From Eulemur rufifrons (lineage: Eukaryota > Chordata > Mammalia > Primates > Lemuridae), in the NCBI RefSeq assembly GCF_041146395.1, contig NC_090999.1:70065001-70129000 (forward strand): 64,000 nucleotides of DNA. The letters run 5' to 3'. The notes beneath the pieces are model-generated. The model saw only the letters and a list, made by a program, of their open reading frames with translations, did not search any database and was not told the origin of the DNA. The position numbers and the translations under genes were made by a program. Positions 1 to 13,094 of the stretch are shown piece after piece. Positions within the stretch are counted from its first letter, which is position 1. Each line of letters begins with the position of its first letter.

Positions 1-425
1 ACAGCAACTACTTATTTATCTCAAAATTTTGTATTTATGTTAGTAACTTCACTTGGGCTTAGCTAAGCTACTCTTCTGATGATCTTAGCTAGGTTAACTC
101 ATGCTTCTGTGTTCAGTCACTGCTTCTGTTTCTGAGTTCTTTCTGTTTCTGGAGGTTGACTGGCTGTGAACTAAGATGATGAGGGTGATTTGGCCACATG
201 TTTCCCTCACCTGGTAGGCTATCTCTGGCATCTCCACAAGGCAGAAATGTAGAGTGTCAAAGAGCATCAAGAGAGGGTAAGTGCCAATAGGCAAGCTCTT
301 CTCAATTATCTGTTAATATCAATCAAACTTGTTATTATACTATTGGCCAAAATAAGTTATGTGGGTAAACCAAGATTCAGTGTTGGAGGAAACCACCTGA
401 GAGCATGAATATGCAATTTATGAAT
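1..425 (-). mobile_element. Old MaLR-like LTR relic, cut by window edge
   Basis: The stretch resembles a diverged LTR-like repeat seen again near 2.0, 8.1, 35.6 and 54.2 kb, read antisense. Shared landmarks are an opening around ttagctaggttaactc, a central ttggccacatg block and a closing segment with attggccaaaataagttatg. No open frame of note. The left boundary lies outside the window. Assignment to the MaLR/MLT group is inferred from memory of consensus sequences and is tentative. Confidence 0.35.
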
Positions 426-1191
426 AAATGAGGAACCATAACCATTCACTTCCCTCATGATGCAAAGTGCATTCATTTCTTAATGAGATCTCTAGAAATC
501 TTATCAATAATCATGGTATCAATCTCAAAATCCAAGATGATATAATCAACAATCAAATTTAATGGGGATCTTTTGATATAGTTATTACTGATTAAGAAAG
601 CTATAAAATAAAAAGTCAAGGTATCTACTCTCCTCACACTCAACATCCAACGGTGAGATAGGAACAGGATAGTCACAAAAGATTCTCCAGTTCAAAAGGG
701 AGGAAAACAGGAGGCACATAAAATTTTGCTGCCATGTAACTTTTCTGAAGTCTAGAAGGGTGTCTGTTGCCAAGCCCTTTAGGCTGGAGGCAGAGAATGT
801 TTTCTACTAAGGTTAAGCTCAGCTTCCTGGAAGTGACTTCCTAAACCATTATTTACCATTACTCCTGGCTCTTCCCTCTCGAATCTTGGATTTACCTACT
901 CACACATTTTTCATTTTATCAAAAAAAAAAAAAAAAAGTCTATGTTTGCAACATAATAGCTTTCTTAACCCAGAAGTTTTTTTTGCAACTTGAACAACCT
1001 CATTCTCAAGTTTGGTGTTACCATTTGTTAGTTCAGCTTCCTTAAAAATTTGTGAAATTCCTATATATCAGATTATGGCGCATTCTAGCCAATAAAATAG
1101 ACACCAGTAGTTCTTTTGGAGGTAGGGCTTTCTCTACTCTGGGAATTTTGGGCATCTATGAGGATTGTCATAAAGATCTTTAGACTCTTTT
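426..1191. other. Unique or unrecognised AT-rich DNA
   Basis: No gene or confidently named repeat. The segment 440-830 has the look of an old LTR or LTR-internal fragment but I could not place it. A run of 17 A residues lies at 921-937. Nothing resembling splice sites around a coding frame is visible. Confidence 0.4.
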
Positions 1192-1199
1192 GTCTGACT

Positions 1200-1408
1200 C
1201 AATGGCTCTCAACTGAGGGTAACTTTGCTTTTCAGGAGACATTTGATGCTATCTGAGGACGTTTTTGACTGTCATAACTGGGATGGGGGAAGTGTTTTAA
1301 AGTATAGTGGGTAAAGGCCAGGGATACTCCTAAATCTTTCAATGTACCCCCCACAATAAGGAACTATCTGGTCCTCAATGTCAATAATATTGAGGTTGAG
1401 AAACCCTG
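1200..1408 (+). mobile_element. MER20-type hAT DNA transposon fossil
   Basis: The ends match the MER20 pattern: the left end reads caatggctctcaactgaggg and the right end gttgagaaaccctg. Between them lie the expected landmarks: gagacatttga, ataactggga, gccagggatactcctaaat and tggtcctcaatgtcaata. Length (about 209 bp) agrees with the roughly 219-bp family. The flanking 8-mers gtctgact (1192-1199) and gtctagtt (1409-1416) agree at 6 of 8 positions, as expected for an old hAT 8-bp target duplication. Non-autonomous, with no transposase. Confidence 0.8.
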
Positions 1409-1416
1409 GTCTAGTT

Positions 1417-1989
1417 TCCGTGTCTACTGGCACTGCCTTAAATATTTTAGAAGTTTACAAAGAAGCTTATGGCACTTACAGCCACACTCTTACCTGGAAA
1501 TTTCTCTTCAGATCTCATTTTCTGTGAAATCATTTGCAGGTTGAGGAGGATGGAATTGAGAGTCAGTTTTATTTTCTAACCCAGAAAGTCCTGTCCTTTT
1601 GTGTACCTCTAAATCCTCCTTATACATTAAATGGTTCCCTCTTTAATTCATCTACCTATTGTAGTACCTTATTTTATGTGGTTAAGAGTACTTGATAGAT
1701 ACTTTCAACTTTCTAAACAGATCCAAAAGTTTTAGGTACTATTCAGAATTCCAAAATACCTCAGGTGACAGTTTTGTTTGTTACAGCCTCAAACAAGTTG
1801 CCATTTTCTATCTTCCAATAACAATTTCCTCACCAATTTTTTTCAGCTTTTACTAAACTTTCTTAGCGGTTTTTCAGATTTCATTAACAGTTTCCTCATT
1901 GCCACTGCCTGCCACATGGTCCCAAAGCCAATGTTACCTGTTTTGTGTTTTTATTACATCAGTGCTTCATTTCTGGTACCAATTTCTGT
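1417..1989. other. Unrecognised, possibly LTR-internal relic
   Basis: This leads directly into the LTR-like relic that begins near 1990. The tail (attgccactgcctgccacatg, then ctggtaccaatttctgtatc) resembles sequence often found beside that repeat in other mammals. It is probably part of the same old insertion, but I cannot name it. No coding gene. Confidence 0.35.
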
Positions 1990-2410
1990 ATCAGATTGTT
2001 TTCCCGCATAAAACGCCGCATTAGCTTTTAGTGGCAGAAAAAAACAAACAAACATGTATTTAGCTCACAATTCTATGCGTCATCAATTTGGCCTGGACTC
2101 AGCTAGGTGATCTTTGTGCTGGTGTTGGATGTGTTTTCTCATGCATCTGCGCTCAGATGCTGGTCATCTGGGCAGCTCGGCTTCTCAGGGATGATTTCCC
2201 GTCAGCGTGGGCAATGGGCCATATGTCTCTCGATATGCAGCGGGCTATCCCAGGAGCAACAGGAGAGAAGCGCTTTTCAAATCTCTGCTCCTTTGTCATG
2301 TTTAATATTGACTCATTGCCCAAAAGGCCAACACAAACTACATGGCCAAGTACAGATTTAATTTAGGAAGGGAATATCCAAGGTAACGGTCACAGGGAGG
2401 CATAAATAAA
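1990..2410 (-). mobile_element. Old MaLR-like LTR relic
   Basis: Antisense copy of the LTR-like repeat. It opens with a form of 'gttttcccgcataaaacgcc', followed by cacaattctatgcgtcatca and an ACTCAGCTAGGTGATC segment typical of the family. It keeps several CpGs (gtcagcgtgg, tctcgatatgc, agcgggc), which makes it more GC-rich than its surroundings. The two overlapping open frames here are chance frames. The family name is not certain. Confidence 0.45.
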
Positions 2411-5400
2411 TTTGTTTCATTACAACAAAATCTACAACAGGGGGTTAAGAATTTTTTTCCCCCAAGCAGGTCTTTATTAGTATCAACAAAGACCATTAGA
2501 CTTTATATTAATTATGTTAGTAGTAAAAGCAATTATTTATATTATTTATATATACTGAACAAAGCATTTTTTATTCCACAGATTCTCATAGCAGCAATGA
2601 AAACGGTAGGCAAATTTAACAGTATAAAAATGTATTATGTATGACACCATTGCACAAACAATTTATATTATGATGATGCAAAATGAAAACTCCAGACATA
2701 TGATCTCTAAATGTAATTTTGAAAGGAGATTTGGATCAGGGCTCACTAGCGTATTTCCTGAATTCTGGACCCAGAACTTAACCATTATGCATTGGGGTAG
2801 TTGCCTCTCTGGAGCTGTGGAAGGGAAATTAGAATTCCCTACTGTTATGTACCCAAGAAAGAGAAGTCAAGAGATGAAACAGCTCCTTCATGTCGGAAGA
2901 CCACTTTTTTTTTTTTTTATTTTTTAGAATCATATTGTTCCAGGAGCAAACCTTGGATAATGAGTCTCCTTATTCTCCTTTCATTTTTTTAACATTTTAA
3001 GATTTACATGACAGGGATTTTCCTCAATAAATAGCCAATGTGTTTTTGAAATGGTCTTTATTCTACAGACGGTGAAAAGAAGACTGCTAAAGAGGTTTAT
3101 TTGCAATTGGACTGTATGTCAAAACTCAGAATAAAAGCAGACCCCTAACTGCCCATTCTACTCTAATGCATGACCAATTCTGCCATCTATGAAAACATAA
3201 ATAACTTTAGCTCCACTCAAATATGAAAGCCTAACAATACTTGGCAAGATAAGGAATGTTCAAAGCCTTAGTTTCTGCTTTCTTGATTTTTAGTAAAAGT
3301 AAAACAAACCCAATGAAAAATAAAAATAAATTTGATTAAGGAAGAAGTCATTTTGGCCATCACATCAAATCTGCATGTATCTGTTTCCAGGTTTTTGGAA
3401 TATGATGCAGGGAGAGAAAGACAGAGAAAGAGAGAAAAGAATACTTCAACCAACACTTTTCATGCAGGAAAGATGAACATAAAAATCCCTTTGGCAGATT
3501 GCCGTTATTCTAGGTATAATAATATTTTGAAACGTTCACATATCATCCAACTCAATTGTATAGCTTACTAGCACAAATATTAGATGGTAATAGATCAATT
3601 TTGTTTGTTTTGTCTTATGGGAGTTGTTACATTCAGAAACATTTATTTTTAGTTCTTTCCTTTGCAGCTTTTACTTTTGACTGCTTCATGATATTAATAA
3701 AATAAGGAACAAAATCATGTGCTGATAATGTTTATTCATTTCTTTTCTGAGTGGTTAAAAAATTAAAATTCATGGACATACATAATATTTGATGGGGAAA
3801 AAGGAAATTAATATTATGGTAATTCCTTAAATGTGTCTACATCTATAACCATTACTTTGGATTCAGATAAATATCAAAGTTTCTTTAATCCTTTTTCTTA
3901 TCATTAAAATGGAATAAACATGCTGAATTTCTTCAAAACTAGATGACTCGCCTACATTTCTTAGGCATATCTTTAATAATAAGATTTAATGAAATTACAG
4001 TTCTTACTTTACCAATAAAAATGTTAATTTTGCAACTAAATTTACAGTGTGTCTTTAGATAAAATACCAATTAAGAATCAATGGGTGAACATTTGAAGTA
4101 ATAGATTTAATCTCCAAATAATGCAACAAATAGGTACTGAGTACACAATGACAGCACTTAAAATGAAAGCACACTAGCAAAATGATCACATAATTAATTA
4201 AGCAAATATGAAAATATAATAACTTTTTAAACATACATTGGCAATTGTAGGGCTAATTGGGATATGACTGTAGTAAATACCTTGATTTATTCATAACTTC
4301 ATGTAACAAATCCACAGAATGGCTGATAGGTCAGGTAAGAATTTTTTAGTAATTCATAGAACTCATGACATAATGCAGCACAGCTAAGATGACTATTTAG
4401 TCAATCTGATCTTTAAATCATAAAATGCTGCTTTATAAAACAACAATGAATAATATTGAAGATAAATAGCATTCTCCGAGACACAGGCATGATGCAAATG
4501 TAAGTAAATACAGTTTAAGGAAAATATATGTATATGTCATCTCCTTTTTATGTTCTAGCCCATTAAACAAACAATTCTTGGAAGTGTCTATTTTACCTCG
4601 AGGACATTATTAGGTATTAGAAGCCTATAGTCTTTTTACTGAAGAACATTCATTTTTAAATTTCATTTGCCTTTTCCATTTTGTTCTTCATTTTAAAAAA
4701 TAACTTTAACTTTGCTGTTCACTTACCCAGATTCACTTTGACACAGATACTTCCAACAGTGCTCAGTAGCTTTAATTTATTTATGCAGTTGAGAATTCAT
4801 GGGTAATTATTTTGCATAATATATTAATACCCTCCTCAACTGGATTGTGTGTTAACTTTCTTAACTCAGAATTTATTCCCACCCAGATTAAACAGAAGTT
4901 GTTATTTCTCATTTTGTAGGCTATTCTAACATATCTCAGAAATGTGATCGAATTATAGTAGATTTGTCATATTCAAACTGTGGCTACTGAACTGAGATAA
5001 ATCACAATGAATATAATATATTAGAGGTATTTTAACATCCCTTAGGAGGAAATACGAATGATATTATCACATTTCATTTTAATTTATGTCATTGTAAAAA
5101 TTTTCAATATTTCTTTGGATCTTTTGAAATTGCTGCCCGATATTCCCTAGTTAATGCAAGCAAACAACAAACGCACAAATTGACTGGAGAAAAAACAAAA
5201 ACATAAGCATCTCAAGCCAATCATGCTTATTTTCACACTGTGTGCTTCTATCCTACGTGTGTTTATAGTATGTGGATTTGTGTACTTATGTTGGCAACTT
5301 CTTTGAAGCATGCACAGAATTTAGTCTGATTTGTCAATAGTCAAGGAATTCCCTGTGAGCATTTTGGGATTTAATCAATCAGCTATTCATGTGTTGCCCA

Positions 5401-6687
5401 TAGACTTCTTTGATGTCTAGAAAAATCTCACCTGAACAAATTTGCAAGCACTGAACCAAGTGTTTCCTAATTATACAGTTAACAATTTGTCAATTCCTCC
5501 AGTAAGAGAAAACACCTTCAGAGTAGGATTAGCAAGCAAAGAGACAAAGCACCAGTGCAAATCCATTGTCAAAGTGCCCAGTTACTTTAAGTCACTCAAG
5601 ACTGAGGTAGCAAACGTGAAAGGGAACAACAGATACATTTACATCCTGTTACCATTTTATGTCATTTCATTGACAGGGAAATGATTAATGAGCAGCTGAT
5701 GAAATGACCTCCTGCTAGGATTAATAAATAAGAGACTATCATCACTGCTACATCCAAGAACACACTGGTCATAACTTGTTATTGTGTATATATATTCATG
5801 CTAGCTCCAAATTCATTGCATTTTTATGGAAATTTAAATCTTTTGCAATGGTAGAATGCCCCCAATAATGAGTGTGAATATGCAAACATGTTTTTATTAT
5901 TATCAAATGCTGAAGGCCCAGGAATACTGCACGGAATGCTGAAGGACTGCACAAATGATCACTGGACTCTTTAAACGATGTTGGTTCAGCAAAATCTCTT
6001 TAAAGTTACTATATTTATAGGATGTGTGCATTCATTTATGTGTCAATCTGAAATATTATTTTCTTGTAAGTCTAACACAGGCAATTTTACCTCATTATGA
6101 GCAATTCTGGTCAGAAAGCATCATTACAAATTTTATCCAGCAATGCCTTTTACCTACATAGGAAATTTTTGATAAGAACTCAGTTCCTAGAAGAGGATAA
6201 AAGGGAGACATTATCACCAACTCCTTTCAACCCTCTCTTCACAATGTGTTAAACTCACAAAGCTTCTCAACTCCAGATTATGGGAGTCAAGAAGATGATA
6301 AATTATGGTAGCCATTCTTGAGCAATGACCTCAGAAATAACATCACAAAGTGCACTATAATGATTTCAGAAATCAGTCTCCAGATTGTATGGGCACCAGT
6401 TGGAGCACTCATCAAAACAGAATCCCTGACCAAGACATTTGTACATCGCACTAAGACTTTTAGGTAATAGAGATCGTGAAAATCCTCAATGTTTTTACAT
6501 AGAGGCAACGATCAGACTTGTTGGCATTGCTAAAGCTGACAGGACCTGGAAAGGACGAAATCTGCTTAATGGTGCTGGAATCTTGGTAACAAACTACCCT
6601 GCTGCCTGAACCGCAATTTTACATTCTTTTATTACAGCATAGATACCTTGATATCCCTGTCAACACTCTCAAAATCATGCTGTATTA
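2411..6687. other. Long unique AT-rich stretch
   Basis: About 4.3 kb with no recognised repeat, RNA gene or convincing coding frame. Open frames here are under 100 codons, have no family resemblance and show no coding-like codon pattern. A T-rich tract lies at 2905-2927. The segment 5080-6250 is low in recognisable repeats and contains homeodomain-type TAAT motifs beside an E-box (5650-5760), so it may hold conserved regulatory DNA. That is inference only. Confidence 0.5.
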
Positions 6688-6701
6688 AATGTATATTAGG
6701 G

Positions 6702-7032
<331 letters not shown>

Positions 7033-7045
7033 ATGTATATTAGGG

Positions 7046-7539
7046 TTATTGTCAGAAAAAAATATGTAGTAGATTGAATTCAAAATAAAAAAGCTAAAGA
7101 AAATCAGTATTAAATCAGTTAAAGAAATAAGAAATCAGTTAAAAAGTTAACTTTTTAACCATTATCACATAAGAGGCTCTTGTACAAAATGAAATAACTT
7201 TACTCGTTTATCAGATAAAAGTGGCTCGTCATTCCATTAGGGCCTGAATGGCTGTCAGGCGTGAGGCTCTATCTAAACCGGGCCCTTCTCCCAGGACTGT
7301 CCCTGCTCACATCCAATCACCTGAACTCCAGCCATGGCAATTTTCTGCTCACTGAACACTTCTCATCTTTTTTTGCATGATTGCTTATATTCATTATTTT
7401 ATGTACTCAGAAAATATTGAAGACTCACTTAGGCAAAGAAAAGTGCTAAGTGCTGGGACAAAAGTGATAGAGACAGATATGGATCCATTCTCTCTGAACT
7501 TAAAACCTAGTTAGAATGTTTTAATATCTTTGCACATCT
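7046..7539. other. Unique DNA with a 22-bp perfect palindrome
   Basis: No gene. Contains a perfect 22-bp palindrome centred on GTTAAC (7138-7159), preceded by two copies of aaatcagtt (7112-7120 and 7132-7140). The rest is unassigned. Confidence 0.5.
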
Positions 7540-7900
7540 CTTTTATTTCCTCTCTTTTTGGAATATCTTCCTCTCTTCTTTTCTGCCTGAAAAATTCATC
7601 TATATATCTTGAGACCCAGGTCAAGAATATCTCTTCTTTGAAGTCTTCCTATATCATCCTCTAAGAAAAATAAAAATTCTTCTCTTAAATATTCCTCTTA
7701 ACTCTTGAACATGCCTCTGTTTTAGTTTTCCCCCTCCCCATTATATAGAAAATATTTGTTTACATTCATCCTCTATCTGCACCAGGCCACAACGTCTCAG
7801 AGACAAGAACTGTGGCTTATTCATCATGTACCTTGCCTACAGCTGGTATGAGGTCAACAGTTTTTTTTTTTTTTATGAATAACTGAATAAATGAATGAAT
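7540..7900 (+). mobile_element. L2 (LINE) 3'-end fragment
   Basis: Matches the 3' part of L2 in order: a pyrimidine-rich segment with ggaatatcttcctctcttc, gagacccaggtcaagaatat, gtcttcctatatcatcctc, then the terminal block cacaacgtctcagagacaag to catgtaccttgcctacagc. It finishes with a T run and an aataaatgaatgaattgg tail typical of L2 ends. Strongly diverged and with no intact reading frame. Confidence 0.7.
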
Positions 7901-8079
7901 TGGAAACATAAAGCCTTCTTTACCTGTTTCCTAGTGAATGTCAGACATTCCATATGAAATTGTACACACACCAGTCATTAATAAGTGACTATTTAATGAT
8001 TTTGATATGGGCAGAGTATTTCTGTGCAATTTAAACAGTGGAAAAATCACACAAAAATAGATTTTATCAAATGAAAACT

Positions 8080-8545
8080 GTATCATTTATCTATTGATGT
8101 ATAAAAAAATTCACCACCTGCACCTTAATACAACCATTTATTATCTCAGTTTTCATGGTTTAGGAGTCTAGTTACAAAATGGGTCCTCTGCTCAGCGTCT
8201 CACAGGCTGCAATCAAGGTATAATGCTTAGTATGTTCTAGAGCTCAGGGACCTCTTCCAAAGTCATATTGTTGGTGTCAGAATTTAGTTCCATTTGGTTG
8301 TAGGACATAAATCCCCACTTTCTTGCTGTCTGTCAGTCAGGACCCACTCTCAGCTCCCAGATGCCAGCAGCAATTCCTTCCTGAGTGGTCCTCTCAGAGA
8401 CCCTCTTACAACATGGCAGCTTACTTCAAAACCACAGAGAAGGTCTCACTCCAATCTGCTAAGAGAGAGTCATGTAATGCAATGTACTTCCACCATCTTT
8501 GTCATATTCCATTAGGAGGGGATTTTATAAGAGCATACCTTAAGA
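8080..8545 (-). mobile_element. Old MaLR-like LTR relic
   Basis: The antisense signature is clear: gtatcatttatctattgatg, caaccatttattatctcag, tgctcagcgtctcacaggct, gcaatcaaggtataatgct, cttacaacatggcagcttac. The same order of blocks occurs at 54.2 kb. The two open frames across 8294-8604 are chance frames in this repeat. The group (MaLR/MLT-like LTR) is inferred; the repeat identity itself is well supported by the internal match to the other copies. Confidence 0.6.
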
Positions 8546-9319
8546 TATGTCCACCACAATTTGCTTTTAAATCCAATTCTGTAAGTAAAAATCACTACAA
8601 ATAAAAGTAAAAACAAATAATGATTGAAAAAAGTAGCCATATTATAATTTTCAAAATATTCCACTTCACCTCATTACCAATACATTAACAAAGGAATGTC
8701 AACTAAATCAATCACTCTATTTTCTGAATTGATAAGTTTTGTTTAATTTTAATACCAGTGTAGTACTCAATGCTCTTGAGAGAAACATAACAAGGCAGGT
8801 GCTTCCACATACTTCTTGTAGAAATACCTGCTTTATGGAAAGCAAAGGTAAAATTATTGGACTCATTATACGTCTTCTCCATTGCCCTGTCAGAGCTATC
8901 ACTGCAATGAACTTGTAGTAGGAAGAGATCTGGAAATTCTTTAGAACTGTAAATTGGTTTTACAGTCTGTTAAAATGTTTGAACAATCTTGAAGGCCATT
9001 GTAACTGACAATTATCAAAAGGGAATTTTCTGTCTCTAAGAAATGGAAAGTAAATGATTTCCTGAAATTGTAAATGTGACAGAGTCTGAGCTCTGCACTT
9101 GCCAGTTGCAATGAGCTAGAATAAAATATTGTAGTCTAAGGCATGTCTAAGATGTGGGGTCTTGGTACAATTAAGTCACCTTGGATTATAACCCAATGGC
9201 CACACCCATTCAAATAAGACCGAATCAGGAACAAGCCAACTTTGGCAAAAACTAAGTTCAAATCATTCAATACCCTCATCCAACAATCACCAAATCTTGA
9301 GGATTCCATTTGCTATGTA
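8546..9319. other. Unrecognised DNA
   Basis: No gene, RNA or confident repeat seen. AT-rich with short chance frames only. Confidence 0.4.
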
Positions 9320-9840
9320 TTTCTGAAACCCTTCCTTTATTTCTTGAACACTGTCAGATTCCCATCACCTCACTTCTGGGTTACTGCAGCTGCTACCTGC
9401 TAGTCTTCTTGCTTCCAATTATACTCACCTCCAGAATGCTGGCAAAATGACCTTTTTTTGTGTTTTGTTGTCCTCTCCAACTGATCTCACCATCTGAATT
9501 TCTTCATGTACCAGTAATAATCTAGTCTTATGAATAATTCTTCAATTCATCTTCTACCAATCTCCTCTCTTCCTTTCCTATCTTCTAGCTTCTTCATTTG
9601 TTGTTTTTGGAGTGGAATATTTTTTCGCTTTTTTTTTTTTTTGCCAGTCAGCCTTTTGATATATTTTGTCATCTTCATGACATTGTCTGTTCTTTCTCCA
9701 CTTTAGCTGGTTATCTCTTGCTCTTTCTTCTGATCTAGCTTTGACATGCCTTTCTCATGACTTTGAAGAAGTCTCTCCTAATCACCCACGAATATATTGT
9801 ACTGTGTCCTATCCCAATTGCCATATAATAAATGCCCCTT
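9320..9840 (+). mobile_element. Probable L2-like LINE relic
   Basis: Block cttctgggttactgcagctg followed by cttcttgcttccaattatac and a ggcaaaatgaccttttttt segment follows the order seen in L2 elements (a 'ggattactgca' block, a 'cttgcttccac' block, then a 'gatctttttaaa' block). After about 9530 the match fades into a pyrimidine-rich tract with a T run at 9630-9644. Tentative. Confidence 0.4.
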
Positions 9841-11469
9841 TTTAGGTTGTCTTTTTTATGATCTGTGTGGGACAATCCTGATGTTTTAGGACTTCCAGGA
9901 CCAGCCCATAATTGTTCACGAAATGATGAGTGGTTCCAGACCTCAGAGCACAGGGTAGGTGCCTCCTCCTGAGCAGCTCACTGGATACCGAAGTTGACAG
10001 ATTTAAAGTGGGCACTGAAACTTCTAGAGAAGCTCCAGCCAGAGGTCTGGGAAGGAAAAGAAAAACCTGCGGCATATCTCAGATACAATTTTATAGCTCA
10101 TTCAGTCACAGATGGCCTGAGAACACACACACCTTTACGTGTTCGTGCGTATAGTTCTTTCCATCTATAAAATCATCATCCTACCTTTATGGCTCTCTCC
10201 CTAGGGGAGGCCCTATAAGGATTCATGCTTTCATTTTTGCAAAATATTTATTGGTACATTTTGAATGAAGACACTCTATGAATACAAAACATTTTTTTGT
10301 CATTAGTCCAGATGCCCTACCACAGTCTAACCTATTTGATTCTCTGCTACCAAACAGCTGCCAGCACCCACCAAGAGCATCTGGTTCCATTTCCTGTTGG
10401 CAAGGGCCCCATTAGCAGTAAAACAGCTAATGCCTTTTAGATGGCCTCATGATTACAGCTTTTACTGGGTACCTCAGGTAATTGAGTTAATAAATTTAAT
10501 TGCCAGTGCTGACACTTCCTCCCACCTGCCTCCATCCTTAACTTCTTTCCCAGCTCCTCTTCATCGTCTCTCAAAAAAAAAAAAAAAAATTGCAGAGAAA
10601 CCATTAATAAGAACATGCATCTAATAGGACAGGTGACCTCACAAAACACTTCTGAATGACTTCAAAATGTCACTGGGCCCACCCCAGTTTGTTTATAGCT
10701 GCATGTGGTGCCATGACTCACATTTACTACCCTTTTCCTTTCAAGCTAATTTATAGAACTGTCCACACTACATCAGGCAATACCCAGAGTATATAGTGTA
10801 TTGCCACAAAGATTTCCAAAGCAATATTTATAGTTGCATAGGAGAATATGTGCATAGATTTCTAGATTTCTCAACTAATAATTCATTTACTACATTGTAA
10901 ATCATGATGAAATATTACATATTACACAGTAAAATAATAACAGAGAAGAGACTATTGAAAACTGATATCTTCTCTTGGGAGACATTTTTAAGATCTTGCT
11001 GAAGAAATAACAGATCATGGATTGGAAATCCATGTAAATATGTATTTCTCTCAGAAAGACAGTCTCCTGGACCACGTCTGGGTATTTTGTTGTTGCTACT
11101 CTCAGAAACTTCCTGGCATTATTGTTGACTTAGGTCATGTGACTAAATCACTCTTTATTCCCTCAAATTAAATATTTCACGGCTTCGTAAAACAAAAGGC
11201 TTTATTTTCATCTCTGCCTAATTAAGAGAGGTTGGTTGAGATATCACGGATTCAAATGGTCAGAATCATACTATAATATATGCCACCAAACGTGTATTAT
11301 CCAGATTGCTTTCATGCCTGACTCCAGCTCAATGACCCTTTAAATTTCTTCTAATGATTGCCCAGCTCCTGGTTCCTGCCTTATTGCTCTGTGTGGTTTT
11401 GTTCTCAGCATCCAAAATACAAACTCAAATCAGAGGTGGATATGATATCCAAGAGGGCACAGGTAATTA
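9841..11469. other. Unrecognised DNA
   Basis: No gene. An A run lies at 10573-10589. Two facing open frames at 9842-10154 overlap antisense, show no protein family features and are regarded as chance. No repeat named. Confidence 0.4.
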
Positions 11470-11882
11470 GTAATTTCCATATTAAGCATTTCACAAATAT
11501 TATCACATTTAATCCTCACATCCTGTGAGACAGTAGTTGTCAACTTGGGGAAATTTTTCCCGACAGAGTACATTTGTCAATATCTGGAGAAAAAATTTTT
11601 TTTGGCCACAACTGGAGAAGTACTCCTGACATCTAGTGGGAGAAACTAGGGATACTGATAAACTCTTATAAAGTACAGGACAGCCCCCATCACAAACAAT
11701 TATCTGGCCCAAAATGTCAATGGTGGTCAAGAGATACTACTATAAGGTATTATTGCCATTTTACAGAAGAGGAAGCATAGGCTTGGAAGGCATAATGGAC
11801 TTGCCCAGCATTACTCAGATTGTAAGGGGTAGAGCATAAATTCAGACCTAGGTTTATCTAACTCCAATGTCCAGTTTCTTTT
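11470..11882 (-). mobile_element. MIR SINE, split by a MER20 insertion
   Basis: Left half: agcatttcacaaatattatc then acatttaatcctcacatcct. Right half resumes at about 11748 with tattattgccattttacaga, gaggaagcataggcttgg, acttgcccagcattactcag and ttcagacctaggtttatc. Together these form one antisense MIR with its core in the right order. The interruption (11531-11739) is a separate element. Confidence 0.82.
11531..11739 (+). mobile_element. MER20-type hAT DNA transposon inside MIR
   Basis: Begins cagtagttgtcaacttgggg and ends near gtggtcaagagatacta. Internal landmarks are gtacatttgtcaatatctgg, ggccacaactggagaag, catctagtgggagaaactag, aggacagcccccatcac and ggcccaaaatgtcaatgg. Flanking 8-mers ctgtgaga (11523-11530) and ctataagg (11740-11747) each differ by two bases from ctatgagg, the sequence expected in MIR at this point, so they are the decayed target duplication. 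Confidence 0.85.
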
Positions 11883-13090
11883 CTCAGGGCAATGTAGCTT
11901 CCAGGGGCTTCTGGACACGAAGAGAGACACAGAAGAGTGGGTGCTTTAACTGCTACGCACCCAAACCACATTTGCCAAGAATGTTTTCTCTTAATGATCA
12001 TCAATATAGAAATGACATACCTTTGATCATCACAGAAGTTTGCCACAATCTGTAGTGCAAGTACATGTGTGATCCTCTGGCTACAAATTTCTACTTGAGG
12101 ATGTCATGGTGGCCCATCTACAAAGTGCAAATGCATCAACAGAAGTCATGAATGGTGGATCAAAAATGACTCTGCAAGTGCAATTTTATGTGAAGAAAAT
12201 GGCAAGAAAAATGTATAAAACACAAAGATCAGTTACTATTGATAAAGTGATACACCAGGTTATAAGCTGAAAGAGAAATAAGAGATGCCAAAGACATAGC
12301 AAAAGCCAGAAGATGACAAGAACATATAATTCCAAAAAGCTTTCTATAGGTTTCTTATAGGGAATCCTGGTGATGAGTTGTTTTGCTTTTGTCATCAGGG
12401 CTCCCCAGTAAATTAAAATTTCATACATTTTATTATTTCTTAATGCTTTTTGCCATTCATAAAAACGTGTGCATTGCAAAATCTAAATTTGGATATGAAA
12501 ATTAATTAATTCTGTTTATTTAAATTCAAATATTTGTTTTAGGAAATGTTTTCTTTTCACTTTTGAGTTAAACCCAGATGTTTTCAATAAATGTCAACTG
12601 ATATGCATAATTTATTTATGTTAAACATATAATAAACAACAAACATTTTCTAGGGTCCTTAGGTTTTCCATTTTTTTCCCTGAAATTTGTATTCTAGAGT
12701 CATTTAGTGTGCCTAAAAAGAATTTTTTTTCCCTGCATTGTTTCCCTTTAGAGTTAAGATATCTAACTCTTCTGATAATTCGTTTGGATTGGGAAAGTCA
12801 AAGCAGGAATGGGTGGAGGACAAGACTAACAGTCCAGAGTTGGGCCTCCCTCAGGGCACATGAGAAAAGGTATAACAAAGCCAAGCATATCCATATCAAA
12901 GACCAAAGGTAAGACAAAGGTTGATTCAGCAAGGTGAGAACCAGGAAACTAGCCAGATAAAAATATCTAACCTGAGATAGAGATTGAGAACCAAAATCCA
13001 CAAAATGAGGTGACTGTAAAGACAGAATAATGTTCAGAAAAGAGCAGGTGTGGGCCATGGGAGGCCAGGACTGGTGCAACCCTAAAATGT
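11883..13090. other. Unrecognised DNA
   Basis: No gene. Several open frames under 100 codons overlap on both strands and look like chance. The segment 12490-12700 is AT-rich. Confidence 0.4.
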
Positions 13091-13094
13091 TATA

